Origin: Arabidopsis thaliana
Lineage: Eukaryota > Streptophyta > Magnoliopsida > Brassicales > Brassicaceae
NCBI RefSeq assembly: GCF_000001735.4
Contig: NC_003075.7
Coordinates: 3,039,001 to 3,103,000 of the forward strand
Length of the DNA: 64,000 bases
Direction of reading: 5' to 3'
Shown here: one piece after another, positions 1-13,774 of the stretch
How positions within the stretch are numbered: the stretch's first letter is position 1
Layout: each line of letters begins with the position of its first letter
Translations under genes and position numbers: made by a program
Notes under the pieces: model-generated
Told to the model about the DNA's origin: nothing
The model's input: only the letters and a program-made list of their open reading frames with translations
Databases searched by the model: none

Positions 1-933
1 ACTAGAACCGCAATCGGTTCCCAAAAGCTAAAGTAGAGTTTCCCTTCTAAAAGATACAAAGCCAAAGACTCATACTGACTTCGGCTACACCATTAAAGCT
101 TTGAGAAGCAATAAGAAGCTTAGTTAGTGTTTTGGAGTCAAATATGACTAGATGTCATGTGTATGATTGAGTATAGGAACTAGAACCGCAGCCGATTCCT
201 AAAAGCTAGAGTAATGTTTCCTTGTTAGAAGATACAAAGCCAAAGAGTCTTACGGATTTTGGCTACACCATCAAAGCTTTGAGAAGCAATAAGAAGCTTG
301 GTTGGTCTTTTGGAGTCAAATATGACTAGATGTCATGTGTTCGATTGAGTAACAGAAATAGAATCGCAACTGGTTCCCAAAGGCTAAAGTAGTGTTTCCA
401 AGTTAGAAGATACAAAGCCAAAGACTCATACGTACTTCTGCTACACCATCAAAGCTTTTAGAAGCAATAGAATCTTTGTTAGTGTTTTGGAGTCAAATAT
501 GGCTAGAGGTCATATGTATGATTCTATATAAGAACTAGAACCGCAATCGGTTACGAAAAGCTAAAGTAGTACTGTTTCCTTGTTAGAAAATACAAACCAT
601 GAGACTCATACGAACGGCTACCCATCAAAGCTCTGAGAAAAAATAAGAAGGTTGGTTAGTGTTTTGGAGTCAAATATAACTAGATGTCCTGTGTATGACT
701 GAGTATAAGAAATAGAACCGCAATCGGTTCTCAAAAGCTAAAGTAGTGGTTCCTTGTTAAAGATACAAAGCCAAAGACTCATACGGATTTCGGCTACACC
801 ATCAAATCTTTGAAAAGCAATAAAAAGCCTGGTTAGTGTTTTGGAGTCAAATATGACTAGATGTCATGTCTATGATTCTATATAAGAACTAGAACCACAA
901 TTAGTTCCTAAAAGCTAAAGTAGTACTGTTTCC
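1..933 (+). repeat. CEN180-type centromeric satellite, forward block
   Basis: About five head-to-tail monomers of roughly 178 bp. Each has an AGAACTAGAACCGCAA-like start, a middle reading AGATACAAAGCCAAAGACTC and an end reading GACTAGATGTCATGTGTATG. This is the Arabidopsis centromere satellite, which in the family carries CENH3 nucleosomes at active centromeres. The monomers differ from one another by many substitutions and small indels, which is typical of array edges rather than the homogeneous core. The block ends at about 933, where orientation reverses. Confidence 0.95.
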
Positions 934-3900
934 TTATACTCAATCATACAGATGATATCTAGTCATATTTAACTCCAAAACACTAACCAAGCTTCTTATT
1001 GCTCATACACTTTGATGGTATACTAACAAGAAAACATTATTTTTGCTTTTGGGAACAGATTCATGTTCTAGTTCTTATACTAAATCATATACATGACATC
1101 TAGTCATGTTTGACTCCCATACACTAACCAAGATTCTTCCTGCTTCTCAAAGCTTTGATGGTGAAGCCGAAGTCCGTATGAGTCATTGTCTTCGTATCGT
1201 CTAACAAGGAAACACTACTTTAGCTTTTGGAACCGTTTGCGGTTCTAGTTCTTATACTCAATCATACACATGACATCTAGTCATATTTGACTCCAAAAAA
1301 CTAACCAAGATCCTTATTGCTTCTCAAAAATTTGATGGTGTAGCCGAAGTCCGTATGCGTCTTTGGCTTTGTATCTTCTAACAAGAAAACACTACTTTAG
1401 CTTTTGGGAACCAGTTGCAGTCCTAGCTGTTAAACTCAATCGTACACATGACATCTAGTCATATTTAACTCCAAAACACTAACCAATCTTCTTATTGCTC
1501 ATAAACTTTGATGGTATAGCCGAAGTCCGTATGAGTCTTTTGCTTTGTATCTTCTAACTTGGAAACACTACTTTAGCTATTGGGAACCTGTTGCGGTTCT
1601 AGTTCTTATACTCAATCGAACACATGACATCTAGTCATATTTGAGTCCAAAAAACTAACCAAGCTTCTTATTGCTTCTCAAAGCTTTGATGGTGTAGCCG
1701 AAATCCGTAAGAGTCTTTGGCTTTGTATTTTCTAACAAGGAAACATTACTTTAGCTTTTGGGAACCGGTTGCGGTTCTAGTTCTTATACTCAATCATACA
1801 CATGACATATAGTCATATTTGACTCCACAACACCTATCAAGCTTCTTATTGCTTCTCAAAGCTTTGATGGTGAAGCCGAAGTCCGTACGAGTCTTTGGCT
1901 TTGTATCTTCTAACAAGGAAACATTACTTAAGCTTTCAAGATCCAAGTTAGATTCTAGTTCTTATACTCAATTATACACTTGACATATAGTTATATTTTA
2001 CGCTAAAACACTAAGCAAGCTTTTTATTGCTTTTCAAAGCTTTGATGGTGTAGCCAAAAATCCGTATCTTTAGCCGAAAACCATTAATTTAGCTTTTGGA
2101 AACTGGTTGCAGTTCTAGTTCTTAAACTTCCTCTTGCTTCTCAAAGCCTTGATGGTGTACCAAACTCCGTAAGACTCTTTGGCTTTGTATCTTCTAACAA
2201 GGAAACATTACTCTAGCTTTTAGGAATCGGCTGCGGTTCTAGTTCCTATACTCAATCATACACATGACATATAGTCATATTTGACTCTGAAACACTAACC
2301 AAGCTTTTTATTGCTTCTCAAAGCTTTGATGGTGTAGCCGAAGTCCGTATGAGTCTTAGGCTTTGTATCTTCTAATAAGGAACCACTACTTTAGCTTTTG
2401 GAAACCAGTTGCGGTTCTAGTTCTTATACTCCATCATAGACATGACATCTAGTCATATTTGACTCCAAAATACTAACCAAGCTTCTTTTTGCTTTTCCTA
2501 ACTTTATTGGTGTAACCGAAGTCCATATGAGTCTTTGGCTTTGTATCTTCTAACAAGGAAATATTACTTTAGCTTTTGGGAACTGGTTGCGGTTCTAGTT
2601 CTAATACTCAATCATACAAATGACATCTATTCATATTTCACTCCAAAACACTAACCAAGCTTCTTATTGCTTCTCAAAGCTTTGATGGTGTAGCCGAACT
2701 CTATATGAGTCTTTTGCTTTGTACCTTCTAACAAGGAGATACTACTTAGGCTTTCAAGATCCAGTTGAGATTCTAGTTCTTATATTCAATCATACACATG
2801 ATATGTAGTCATATTTGACTCTTAAACAATAACCAAGCTATTTTATAGCTTCTCAAAGCTTTGATAGTGTAGCCGAAGTCCGTATGAGTCTTTGGCTTTG
2901 TATCTCCTAATAAGGAACCACTACTTTAGCTTAGTGTAGCCGAAGTCCGTATGAGTCTTTGGCTTTGTATCTCCTAATAAGGAACCACTACTTTAGCTTA
3001 CGGAATCCAATTACGGTTGTAGTTCCTATACACAATCATACACATGACATATAGTTATATTTGACTCCAAAATACTAACCAAGCTTCTTATTGCGTTTCT
3101 AAGCTTTGATGGTGTAGCCGAAGTTCGTATGAGTCTTTTGCTTTCTAACAAGGAAACAATACTTTAGGTTTTGGGACCGGTTCCGGTTCTAGTTCTTATA
3201 CTCAATCATACAAATGACATCTATTCATATTTGACTCCAAAAAACTAACCAACCTTCTTATTGCTTCTCAAAGATTTAATGGTGTAGCCGAACTCTGTAT
3301 GAATCTTTTGCTTTGTATCTTCTTACAAGGAGATACTATTTAGGCTTTCAAGATCCAGTTGAGATTCTAGTTCTTATACTCAATCATACACATGACATGT
3401 AGTCATATTTCACTCTGAAACATTAACCAAGCTTTTTATTGCTTCTCAAAGCTTTGATGGTGTAGCTGAAGTTCGTATGAGTCTTTGGCTTTGTATCTTC
3501 TAATAAGGAACCACTACTTTAGCTTATGGAAACTAGTTGCGGTTTTAGTTCTTATATTCAATGATACACATGACATCTAGTCATATTTGACTCCAAAATA
3601 CTAACCAAGCTTCTTATTGCTTTTCCAAACTTTATTGGTGTAACCGAAGTCCGTTTGAGTCTTTGGCTATGTATCTTCTAACAAGGAAATACTACTTTAG
3701 CTTTTGGGAATTGGTTGCGGTTCTAGTTCTTATACTCAATCATATAAATGACATCTACTCATATTTGACTCCAAAACACTAACCAAGCTTCTTATTGCTT
3801 CTCAAAGCTTTGATGGTGTAGCCGAACTCTATATGAGTCTTTTGCTTTGTATCTTCTAACAAGGAGATACTACTTAGGCTTTCAAGATCTAGTTAAGATT

Positions 3901-6900
3901 CTACTTCTTATACTCACTCAAACACATGACATGTCGTCATATTTGACTCTGAAACAATAACCAGCTTTTTTATAGCTTCTCAAAGATTTGTTGGTGTAGC
4001 CGAAGTCAATATGAGTCTCTGGCTTTGTATCTTCTAATACGGAACCACTACTTTAGCTTATGGAAACCAATTGCGGTTTTAGTTCTTATACTCAATAATA
4101 CACATGACATCTAGTCATATTTGACTCCAAAATACTAACCAAGCTTCTTTTTGCTTTTCAAAGCTTTGATGGTGTAGCAGAAGTCCGTATGAGTCTTTGG
4201 CTTTGTATCCTTTAACAACGAAGCAATACTTTAGCTTTTCGGAACCGGTTGCGGTTCTATTCCTTATACTCAATCATACACATGACATCTCGTCATATTT
4301 GTCCCAAGACACTAACAAAACTTCCTCCTGCTTCTCAAAGCTTTGATGGTGTACCAAACTCCGTATGAGTCTTTTGCTTTGTATCTTCTAACAAGGAGAT
4401 ACTACTTAGGCTTTCCAGATCCAGTTAAGATTCTAGTTCTAATACTCAATCATACACATGACATATAGTCATATTTGACTCTGAAACACTAACCAAGCTT
4501 TTTATTGCTTCTCAAAGCTTTGATGGTGTAGCCGAAGTCCGTATGAGTCTTAGGCTTTGTATCTTCTAATAAGGAACCACTACTTTAGCTTTTGTAAACC
4601 AGTTGCGGTTCTAGTTCTTATACTCCATCATACACATGACATCTAGTCATATTTGACTCCAAAATACTAACCAAGCTTATTTTTGCTTCTCAAAGCTTTG
4701 ATGGTGTAGCCGAACTCTATATGAGTCTTTTGCTTTGTATCTTCTAACAAGGAGATACTACTTAGGCTTTCAAGATCCAGTTAAGATTCTATTTCTTATA
4801 CTCACTCAAACACATGACATGTAGTCATATTTGACTATGAAACAATAACCAAGCTTTTTTATAGCTTCTCAAAGATTTGATGGTGTAGCCGAAGTCCATA
4901 TGAGTCTCTGGCTTTGTATCTTCTAATACGGAACCACTACTTTAGCTTATGGAAACCAATTGCGGTTTTAGTTCTTATACTCAAAATTACACATGACATC
5001 TAGTCATATTTGACTCCAAAATACTAACCAAGCTTCTTTTTGCTTTTCAAAGCTTTGATGGTGTAGCAGAAGTCCGTATGAGTCTTTGGCTTTGTTTCCT
5101 CTAACAAGGAAGCAATACTTTAGCTTTTCGGAACCGGTTGCGGTTCTAGTCCTTATACTCAATCATACACATGAAATCTCGTCATATTTGTCCCAAGACA
5201 CTAACAAAACTTCCTCTTGCTTCTCAAAGCTTTGATGGTGTACCAAACTCCGTATGAGTCTATTGCTTTGTATCTTCTAACAAGGAGATACTACTTAGGC
5301 TTTCAAGATCCAGTTGAGATTCTAGTTCTTATACTCAATCATACACATGACATATAGTCATATTTGACTCTGAAACACTAACCAAGCTTTTTATTGCTTC
5401 TCAAAGCTTTGATAGTGTAGCCGAAGTCCGTATGAGTCTTAGGCGTTGTATCTTCTAATAAGGAACCACTACTTTAGCTTTTGGAAACCAGTTGCGGTTC
5501 TAGTTCTTATACTCCATCATACACATGACATCTAGTCATATTTGACTCCAAAATACTAACCAAGCTTCTTTTTGCTTTTCCTAACTTTATTGGTGTAACC
5601 GAAGTCCGTATGAGTCTTTGGCTTTGTATCTTCTAACAAGGAAATACTACTTTAGCTTTTGGGAACCGGTTGCGGTTCTAGTTCTAATACTCAATCATAC
5701 AAATGACATCTATTCATATTTCACTCCAAAACACTAACCAAGCTTCTTATTGCTTCTCAAAGCTTTGATGGTGTAGCCGAACTCTATATGAGTCTTTTGC
5801 TTTGTACCTTCTAACAAGGAGATACTACTTAGGCTTTCAAGATCCAGTTGAGATTCTAGTTCTTATATTCAATCATACACATGATATGTAGTCATATTTG
5901 ACTCTTAAACAATAACCAAGCTTTTTTATAGCTTCTCAAAGCTTTAATAGTGTAGCCGAAGTCCGTATGAGTCTTTGGCTTTGTATTTTCTAATAAGGAA
6001 CCACTACGTTAGCTTATGGAATCCAATTACGGTTGTAGTTCTTATACTCAATCAAACACATGACATATAGTCATATTTGACTCCAAAATACTAACCAAGC
6101 TTCTTATTGCTTTTCCAAGCTTTGATGGTGTAGCCGAAGTCCGTATGAGTCTTTTGCTTTGTATCTTCTAACAAGGAAACAATACTTTAGGTTTTGGGAC
6201 CGGTTCCGGTTCTAGTTCTTATACTCAATCATACAAATGACATCTATTCATATTTGACTCCAAAAAACTAACCAAGCTTCTTATTGCTTCTCAAAGATTT
6301 GATGGTGTAGCTGAACTCTGTATGAATCTTTTGCTTTGTATCTTCTAACAAGGAGATATTATTTAGGCTTTCAAGATCCAGTTGAGATTCTAGTTCTTAT
6401 ACTCAATCATACACATGACATGTAGTCATATTTGACTATGAAACATTAACCAAGCTTATTATTGCTTCTGAAAGCTTTAATGGTGTAGCTGAAGTCCATA
6501 TGAGTCTTTGGCTTTGTATCTTCTAATAAGGAACCACTAATTTAGCTTATGGAAACTAGTTGCGGTTTTAGTTCTTATATTCGATCATACTCATGACATC
6601 TAGTCATATTTGACTCCAAAATACTAACCAAGCTTCTTATTGCTTTTCCAAGCTTTGATGGTGTAGCCGAAGTCTGTATGAGTCTTTTGCTTTGTATCTT
6701 CTAACAAGGAAGCACTACTTTAGCTTTTTGGAACTGGTTGTGGTTCTAGTCCTTATACTCAATCATAGACATGACATCTAGTCATATTTGTCTCCGAAAC
6801 ACTAACAAATCTTCTTCTTGCTTCTCAACGCTTTGATGGTGTAGCCGAACTCCGTATGAGTCTTTTGCTTTGTATCTTCTAACAAGGAGATACTACTTAG

Positions 6901-8812
6901 GCTTTCAAGATCTAGTTGAGATTCTAGTTCTTATACTCAATCATACACATGACATATAGTCATATTTGACTCTGAAACACTAACCAAGCTTTTTATTGCT
7001 TCTCAAAGCTTTGATAGTGTAGCCGAAGTTCGTATGAGTGTTTGGCATTGTATCTTCTAATAAGGAACCACTACTTTAGCTTTTAGGAACCAGTTGCAGT
7101 TCTAGTTCTTATACTCAATCATACACATTACATCTAGTCATATTTGACTCCAAAATACTAACCAAGCTTCTTATTGCTTTTCCAAACTTTATTGGTGTAA
7201 CTGAACTCCGTATGAGTCTTTGGCTATGTATCTTCTAACAAGGAAATACTACTTTAGCTTTTGGGAACCGGTTCCGGTTCTAGTTCTTATACTCAATCAT
7301 ACAAATGACATCTATTCATATTTGTCTCCAAAACACTAACCAAGCTTCTTATTGCTTCTCAAAGCTTTGATGGTGTAGTCGAACTCTGTATGAGTCTTTT
7401 GCTTTGTATCTTCTAACAAGGAGATACTACTTAGGCTTTCAAGATCAAGTTGATATTCTAGTTCTTATACTCAATCATACACATGACATGTAGTCATATT
7501 TGACTCTGAAACAATAACCAAGCTTTTTAATAGCTTCTCAAAGCTTTCATGGGTTAGCCGAAGTCCGTATGAGTCTTTGGCTTTGTATCTTCTAGTAAGG
7601 AACCACTACTTTAGCTTATGGAAACCAGTTGCGGTTTTAGTTCTTATACTCAATCATACACATAACATCTAGTCAGATTTGACTCCAAAATACTAACCAA
7701 GCTTCTTATTGCTTTTCCAAGCTTTGATTGTGTAGCCGAAGTCCGTATGAGTCTTTGGCTTTGTATCTTCTAACAAGGAAACACTACTTTAGCTATTGGG
7801 AACCGATTGCGGTTCTAGTTCTTATACTCATCATACAAATGACATCTATTCATATTTCACTCCAAAACACTAACCAAGCTTCTTATTGCTTCTCAAAGCT
7901 TTGATGGTGTAGCCAAACGCCGTATGAATCTTTTGCTTTGTATCTTCTAACAAGGAGATACTACTTAAGCTTTCAAGATCTAGTTGAGATTCCAGTTCTT
8001 ATACTTAATCGTACACATGACATGTAGTCATATTTGACTCTGAAACACGAACCAAGCTTTTTATTGCTTCTCAAAGCTTTGATGGTGGAGCCGAAGTCCG
8101 TATGAGTCTTTGGCTTTGTATCTTCTAATAAGGAACCACTACTTCTGCTTATGGAAACCAGTTGCGGTTTTAGTTCTTATACTCAATCATACACATGACA
8201 TCTAGTCATATTTGAGTCCAAAATACTAACCAAGCTTCTTATTGCTTTTCCAAGCTTTGATGGTGTAGCCGAAGTCCGTATGAGTCTTTGGCTTTGTATC
8301 TTCTAACAAGGAAGCATTACTTTAGCTTTTCGGAACCGGTTGCGGTTCTAGTTTTTATACTCAATCATACACTTGACATCTAGTCATATTTGTCTCCAAA
8401 ACACTAAGAAAGCTTCTTCTTGCTTCTCAAAGCTTTGATGGTGTAGCCGAACTTTGTATGAGTCTTTTGCGTTGTATCTTCTGACAAGGAGATACTACTT
8501 AGGCTTTCAAGATCCAGTTGAGATTCTAGTTCTTATACTCAACCATACACAGGACATATCGTCATATTTGACTCTGAAACACTAACCAAGCTTTTTATTG
8601 CTTCTCAAAGCTTTGATGGTGTAGCCGAAGTCCGTATGAGTCTTTGGCATTGTATCTTCTAATAAGGAACCACTAGTTTAGCTTATGGAAACCAGTTGCG
8701 GTTTTAGTTCTTATACTCAATCATACACATGACATCTAGTCATATTTGACTCTGAAATATTAACCAAGCTTCTTATTGCTTTTCGAAGCTTTGATAGTGT
8801 AGCCAAAGTCCG
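934..8812 (-). repeat. CEN180-type centromeric satellite, reverse block
   Basis: About 44 monomers read on the minus strand; on the plus strand each contains AGTTCTTATACTCAATCATA. Monomers fall into recurring variants: one with CAAGATCCAGTTGAGATTCT, one with GGAAACCAGTTGCGGTTT and one with GGAACCGGTTGCGGTTCT, alternating in a higher-order pattern. Longer blocks also recur: the rare GAGTCTTAGG variant sits at 2351, 4545 and 5434, spacings of 2194 and 889 bp (889 is five monomers). No gene is present. The array is cut at 8812 by an Athila LTR. Confidence 0.95.
2866..2999 (-). repeat. 67-bp tandem duplication inside a satellite monomer
   Basis: Positions 2866-2932 are repeated at 2933-2999, so one monomer is about 245 bp instead of 178. 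The related block about 3.08 kb downstream (near 5950) has only one copy, so the duplication came after the block-level duplication. Confidence 0.9.
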
Positions 8813-10427
8813 TGATAACTAGGTTTTTATGCCTAGTTATTTGCAGAAGTGTGGTGTGTTCAGTTCAATTCCCTTTAAACACTAACATGTCGATGCAGCT
8901 ATAGGGGGTGTCAATCCAGTCCACTGTTATTGCTAGCTATCAAAATTTGTACAGAATCAACTAAGTCAAGCCAAATTATAGAAATGATTGGTTTCTAGTA
9001 ACAATCCTAGGTGAGGATTCAAACAAGCAAAAATATGAACTTAAAAGCCCTACTCGATCATTGGGTCGAGTAATACCAATAGGCAACAAATTTAAGAACT
9101 AAAATGCAATCAACAGGTGACACAAATTACAGGTAAATCAAAGTGCAATCAGGGGGTGAATACATATAAATCTAAGAACAATAGAAGTCCTAAGGATGGA
9201 TTCATTGATAAGAGCAACTTTAGGGTTCATGAGGTGGCTAACAGGTGAAAGGGAGATACCCTAGACGATAGATTCAGAAACCGGGTCAATCCATTCTCGT
9301 GACCGAGACCCCCGTAACTCTACAACTTCCTAATCTCAACTTTCGTTGATGAAACATAGCAAAACAGGGTTTAGAACCAATCAACCAAATTCAATAAGCA
9401 GTCTAGCCAAACTCCTTGTCTAGAGTCTACAAATCTCTGGTATTCGTAGATCCGGAATCCATTTGAACGTCTTTTGGACGCTGGATACCTATGGTCGAAT
9501 GTCTACATTAGCCAGCGAAAACCGCATAGGGGCCAACGAATCCAGAAGGGATCTAACCTAATCTTAACCACCTGACTAACCTAGAGATTACCCTAATCTT
9601 ATTCATCCTCAAGAACCCTAATCACTACTCAAGCAACATACTCAAGAACACAAACCCAGAAATTATTGAAATCATATCAAAATGTAGATCTAAACAAGCT
9701 AAACGACATTACTTAAAGAACCAAATGCAAAAACGAAATAGATTAAGAGTAATTAAGTTTTGAAGATTCAAGAACACAAAGAAAAACTAAGAGATAAAAG
9801 CTAGATCCTTTGGACAAATCCCAAAGTGATCTATTTATACTAAAGTATTGAAAACCCTAGATTTACTAGAAGACAAGAGACTTGAGGATGTTTGGGCGAG
9901 TGCTCGATCTTGGGGATCGAGTAAAGAGGGTGCTGCAAAGTCTGCGCCTTTGTGTCCATGCTCCGAGTGATCAATTGGTCAAGTAGTTGCTTCTTCCTCT
10001 CCTATTCTTATGCTCAAATGTCTTGTTGGGAATCAGGAGAATCAGAAGACGCTTTGAATGATCAACAAGTCTTGTAGAGTAGGTTGCCCTTGCTCGAGTA
10101 AACTGGTCGATTAGAGGATTGAGAAGGAGGGTCGAGTAAAGTCTGCTGCCTCCTCCATGGCTGCCTAGATCGAGTAAACCGGTCGAGTAGAATGCTCTTA
10201 TGCTTCCCTCCTGGTTTGATAGAGTAGAGGGTCGAGTAGAATGCCTTGTAAGCTCTTTCTGCACCTGAAAACACACCAAAACATGCAATATGTATGCAAG
10301 ATGATCCTAATTGCCTAAGTGTGCAAAATAAGCTAAATGTGATGCAAAATGATTTGATATAATGAGTGATCACTAAGCTAAATGATGATAAATACACACC
10401 TAAAATGAGTAAATTACAGTGTTATCA
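8813..10427 (-). repeat. 3' LTR of Athila A
   Basis: 1615-bp LTR. Read on the minus strand it starts TGATAACACTG and ends AGTTATCA, giving TGATAA...TTATCA ends. It aligns along its length to the 1676-bp LTR at 43222-44897. A TATA-like box lies at 9831-9840. It contains many ACTCGACC/GGTCGAGT words. Confidence 0.9.
9831..9840 (-). promoter_or_regulatory. TATA-like box of Athila A LTR
   Basis: Minus strand GTATAAATAG, at the same LTR position as ctataaatag in B (44246-44255) and tataaatagg in C (35011-35020). Conservation among diverged LTRs supports a U3 promoter element; activity is not shown. Confidence 0.6.
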
Positions 10428-10443
10428 ACTCCCCCAAACTTAT
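10428..10443 (-). promoter_or_regulatory. Polypurine tract of Athila A
   Basis: Minus-strand ATAAGTTTGGGGGAGT directly upstream of the 3' LTR start TGATAACAC, the plus-strand DNA primer site of an LTR retrotransposon. The same tract precedes the LTRs at 34420 and 45085 and follows the LTR ending at 35668. Confidence 0.85.
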
Positions 10444-11945
10444 CTCTTGCTTGCCCTCAAGCAAACAAAAAATCTTAAATTGAAGAAGAGGTTTGAAGGT
10501 GGGGATTCAAAAACCGAAGCATGCATATAGAACTGGTAAGCTAAATGTTCAGGTAGCTAATTCTAGGTTGCAAGATGATAGACCCTTACTTAAAAACTTT
10601 AGCCATACTCGTCACAATGCAACCTAACAACCTGCCTTAACCAATTCCCTTTAACATTCATTAAGCACGAACAATGGATCAAGCAATGCAATGGTTATGA
10701 ACTCAATTGGTTTCAGGCTTAGGCTAAGAGACAAAAATGGTTCCTCTAATGATTGGTCGAGTAACAGGAGACACTCAGAGAAAAGATTGAGCTTTAGTAG
10801 AATGCTAAAGGTAAAATCCAATGGAAACATACAAGAATAGACTCCCATCTACCCAATGATATCGTATGATAGCTCAGAAGATGATCCCAGTCCTATAGGT
10901 GTCCTAACTCTACCCTTTTTCTCATTCTTTCTCTTTTTGGTTCAAGTTGTAAGGGGTTCTTCTTTAAAACGATTCAAGAGTCTAGCGGGTTTGGTTTTAA
11001 ACTTTGACACACTTAAGGCTTTTCTTCTAATCTTAGCATATAGGGCGTTTACCCTTTTCTTTGAATTACAATGCCTAACTTCTTTGAATTCCAAACCCTT
11101 TACTACACTAACACTTTTTGTATCCCCCTTAAGAACTCTAAACTTTTACTCTCTTTTTTTTTTCTTTTTTTTTCATTCCCATTCTCTTTTCCAATCATTC
11201 CATACATCATCCCAATCCCAAATACAAGTCACCACCTAGTCCTAGCTAACTCAAAAAGCGTCGGCTAGGTCTACATGAAAGACTGGTCTTGTCGGCTCAT
11301 ACCTAACACGTTATACCAAGCTCAATCGAAAAAGACCTCACAATCACACACAAATGATCTTTAGCTTGAAATTAGGCTAGGCTCAAGGTATTGGAAACTG
11401 CTCTAAAAATGAGAGTCAACTACTTGGATTACCAAAGGGTGGTGAAGTGAATAAGATAATCCAAGTATGTATATGGTAGCCATGAGTTCACAAACAATGC
11501 ATATACATGATAATTGCAAATTTAGTTCAGGTTCTAATAGATAGGGAATGACATCAGATAAGCGAGTTTCGAATCAAAGCAGTATAGTCAAGTTGTAAAT
11601 TCAAAGCAGGGAGCGGTCTTACTTCAGAGAACCAATCGGTTATGCAAAAGAAAACTAACAACCTCGGCATTGAACTTACTTCATTGAATCAAAACATACT
11701 TAACGGTTTGAAATCATCATTATCCCCTATGCAAATTAGCAATCCTAAATGCAAACACTCTGTATACAATCCTAAAATGAAACTTAAATTACACAGTCCC
11801 TTGTGTAATAAAAATCGGAGAAAGAATTCAAGACCAAAACACAAAACACACATAGAAAAATAAAAATGCTATGGTATGTACAATGGTGGTGGTGGTGTTA
11901 CCTCAGCGGTCAGGTGAAGTAGATGAAAACTTAATCGTCCATACT
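10428..11945 (-). other. 3' untranslated region of Athila A
   Basis: About 1.5 kb of non-coding Athila sequence between the ORF1 stop and the LTR. It is pyrimidine-rich around 11140-11190 and AT-rich elsewhere, with no sustained reading frame. It aligns to 35669-37322 in B and, reversed, to 33811-34419 in C. Confidence 0.8.
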
Positions 11946-13774
11946 CTATAGAATATAAGAAGGGGCAGATGTTGACGCGGGAGGATTTTGCTCGTTCTGT
12001 CTGGTCGAGTAGTTGGTCGAGCGTGTAGAACCTCGTCTCTGCCTACTCCTTGGCTCTCTCAACTCGGAGATCACTTCCCGAGGCTCGAGTGATGAAGCTC
12101 GGGGTTGATCAATCCTTTCAGCCCTCCTTTCAGCCCTCCTTGTGGAACCGCTTCTTCTTACTTCGGGGGTGGGAGACGGTGGCCTTGGCTTGCTCTAGAA
12201 GTCTTTGATTTGACTAGCCATACTCTTTAGTGATTTCTTCATTGTTCTCATCTTCTTCTTGAAACCCTTCATCGTTTTGCTGTGAAGGTTCCCAAGCTCT
12301 TCAAGCACACGGAGCTTCTTGTAAACTTCAGTTATCTCATCTCCTCCTTGATCAGCATCTGCTTCATAATGAGCTTGCTTGAATTCTTTGGTCTCTTGCT
12401 CCGGTTGTTCGCTAAGTTGCTCGAACTCGACTTGCTGCTCATAGTCAGCTTGAGTATAATATTCTTGTTGCTCATAGTCAGCTTGAGTATACTCTTGTTC
12501 ATCTTCTCTAGCTCCTTCGATGTCGATGTTCAGGGAAGAGGGAGATGGCATGAAGTTGATGTTGTGCCTTGTCTTCAATGAAGTCCGGTTCTCGCAAGGT
12601 AGAGGTAACAAAGAAGGTCCAAGCTTTGGATGGTTGAACTTGAAGATATAATGATCCGCCGGAGTCTTCTTTTCAAGAAAATCCTTCCCCTTGAGATAGT
12701 TGAGGTCGATGAACTTGGGGAACACGTCAGGGGTTCCAAATTGTATCCTTGAAGCTCCTAAGATTGGTGTTAAGAGACCACCAACACAAAGACTTCCGCA
12801 AATCCCCGAGAGATGGATGGTTGCAACATACTCTCTATAGCTCAGTAGGTGGTCCAAAAGAACGACAGTCAACGAAGTGTCTACTCTATCACCCGCCATC
12901 TTCCTCCCATCCTCGGTCTCTCTCAGAATGAAGACCAAAGCTTGAGCAATCATGAATAGCTCTCCTTCATAAACGAATCTGGTAGTCTTCTTTGGGAAAA
13001 GGGTAATGGCGATACATTGGTGGAGGTATCTAATCACGAGACTTCGAATTGAAGAACTCTTGCTCTTGGCGGGCGAGTAGGGCTTTGGACCGGCAATTGT
13101 TGTCCAAAGAGATTTTATCTCATCTTGGTCATAGTCTTGGCGGATTCTTTCTCCACTTGGAAACCCAAAAATGGTATCAAGGTGGCTAATATCAAGCTCG
13201 ACACCCCCAACCTTGAAATTTATGTAACCAAGCCCTCCTCTTTCTTCTTTCTCCGAATCATCAACACAAAAGTGAACCTTGAGGGTTGAAAGGAGTTGGC
13301 AGCTCTCCTCTTTAAATCCTCCACATTGGCAGCTCATGAACGTTGCAAGATTGGCCAATTCCATGAAGTATTCCACATCACCACAAATACCAAGCTCAAA
13401 CTTTAACTCCTTCAAGTATTGATAGTACTCACTTGGGGTTGGCTCTCTCTTCCTCCTTGGTCGGTTTCTTTTGCCAACCGGGGCTAGTGTATCATCCCCG
13501 ATGATCTCAACCTCTTCCTCATGACCGCTTCTTCGAAGACTGCCTCTTCACGGTGTACTTCCTCAACCTCAACAACCCTCTTTCCCCGAGCTACTTCTTC
13601 TCTTAACATGGCTGAGCGGCTTGAGCTTCCACCTAGAATCAAGCTTGATCTTTGAGCACAACGATCTTGGCAAATTTGGCGTTCAGTCATGCCACTCATG
13701 TCAAACGCCTCAACTTCTTCGTTATCAACGGAGGATCTTCTACCCCGAGATGAACTCTTTCTCCTTGAATCCAT
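11946..13774 (-). pseudogene. ATHILA ORF1 (ORF1-family protein), broken
   Basis: The ORF1 protein lies downstream of pol in Athila elements; its function is unknown, and the position has been called env-like. The start MDSRRKSSSR at 13774 matches B (39213). After an Arg/Glu-rich amino end (to about 13490) a frameshift moves to the main frame at 13415, which carries the conserved core with LGICGDVEYFMELANLA, HLDTIFGFPSGE and CVGGLLTPILGA. A Gln/Glu/Tyr-rich repeat (QADYEQQEYYTQ) and a basic end follow. The stop at 12195 is premature: the same frame runs on with SKPRPPSPTP until 11946, as in B. Confidence 0.85.

Noticed and set aside
1..8812. Possible promoters or small genes in the satellite
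   Set aside because: No frame above background; all sequence is explained by ~178-bp monomers.
10651..11268. Small Leu/Phe-rich open frames in the Athila A 3' untranslated region
   Set aside because: They depend on pyrimidine-rich low-complexity sequence and are not conserved as frames in B or E.
12282..12581. Plus-strand open frame opposite ORF1 of Athila A (and similar ones at 37682, 52393 and 54583)
   Set aside because: Antisense shadows of ORF1 or protease frames; Leu/Ser-rich without domains.
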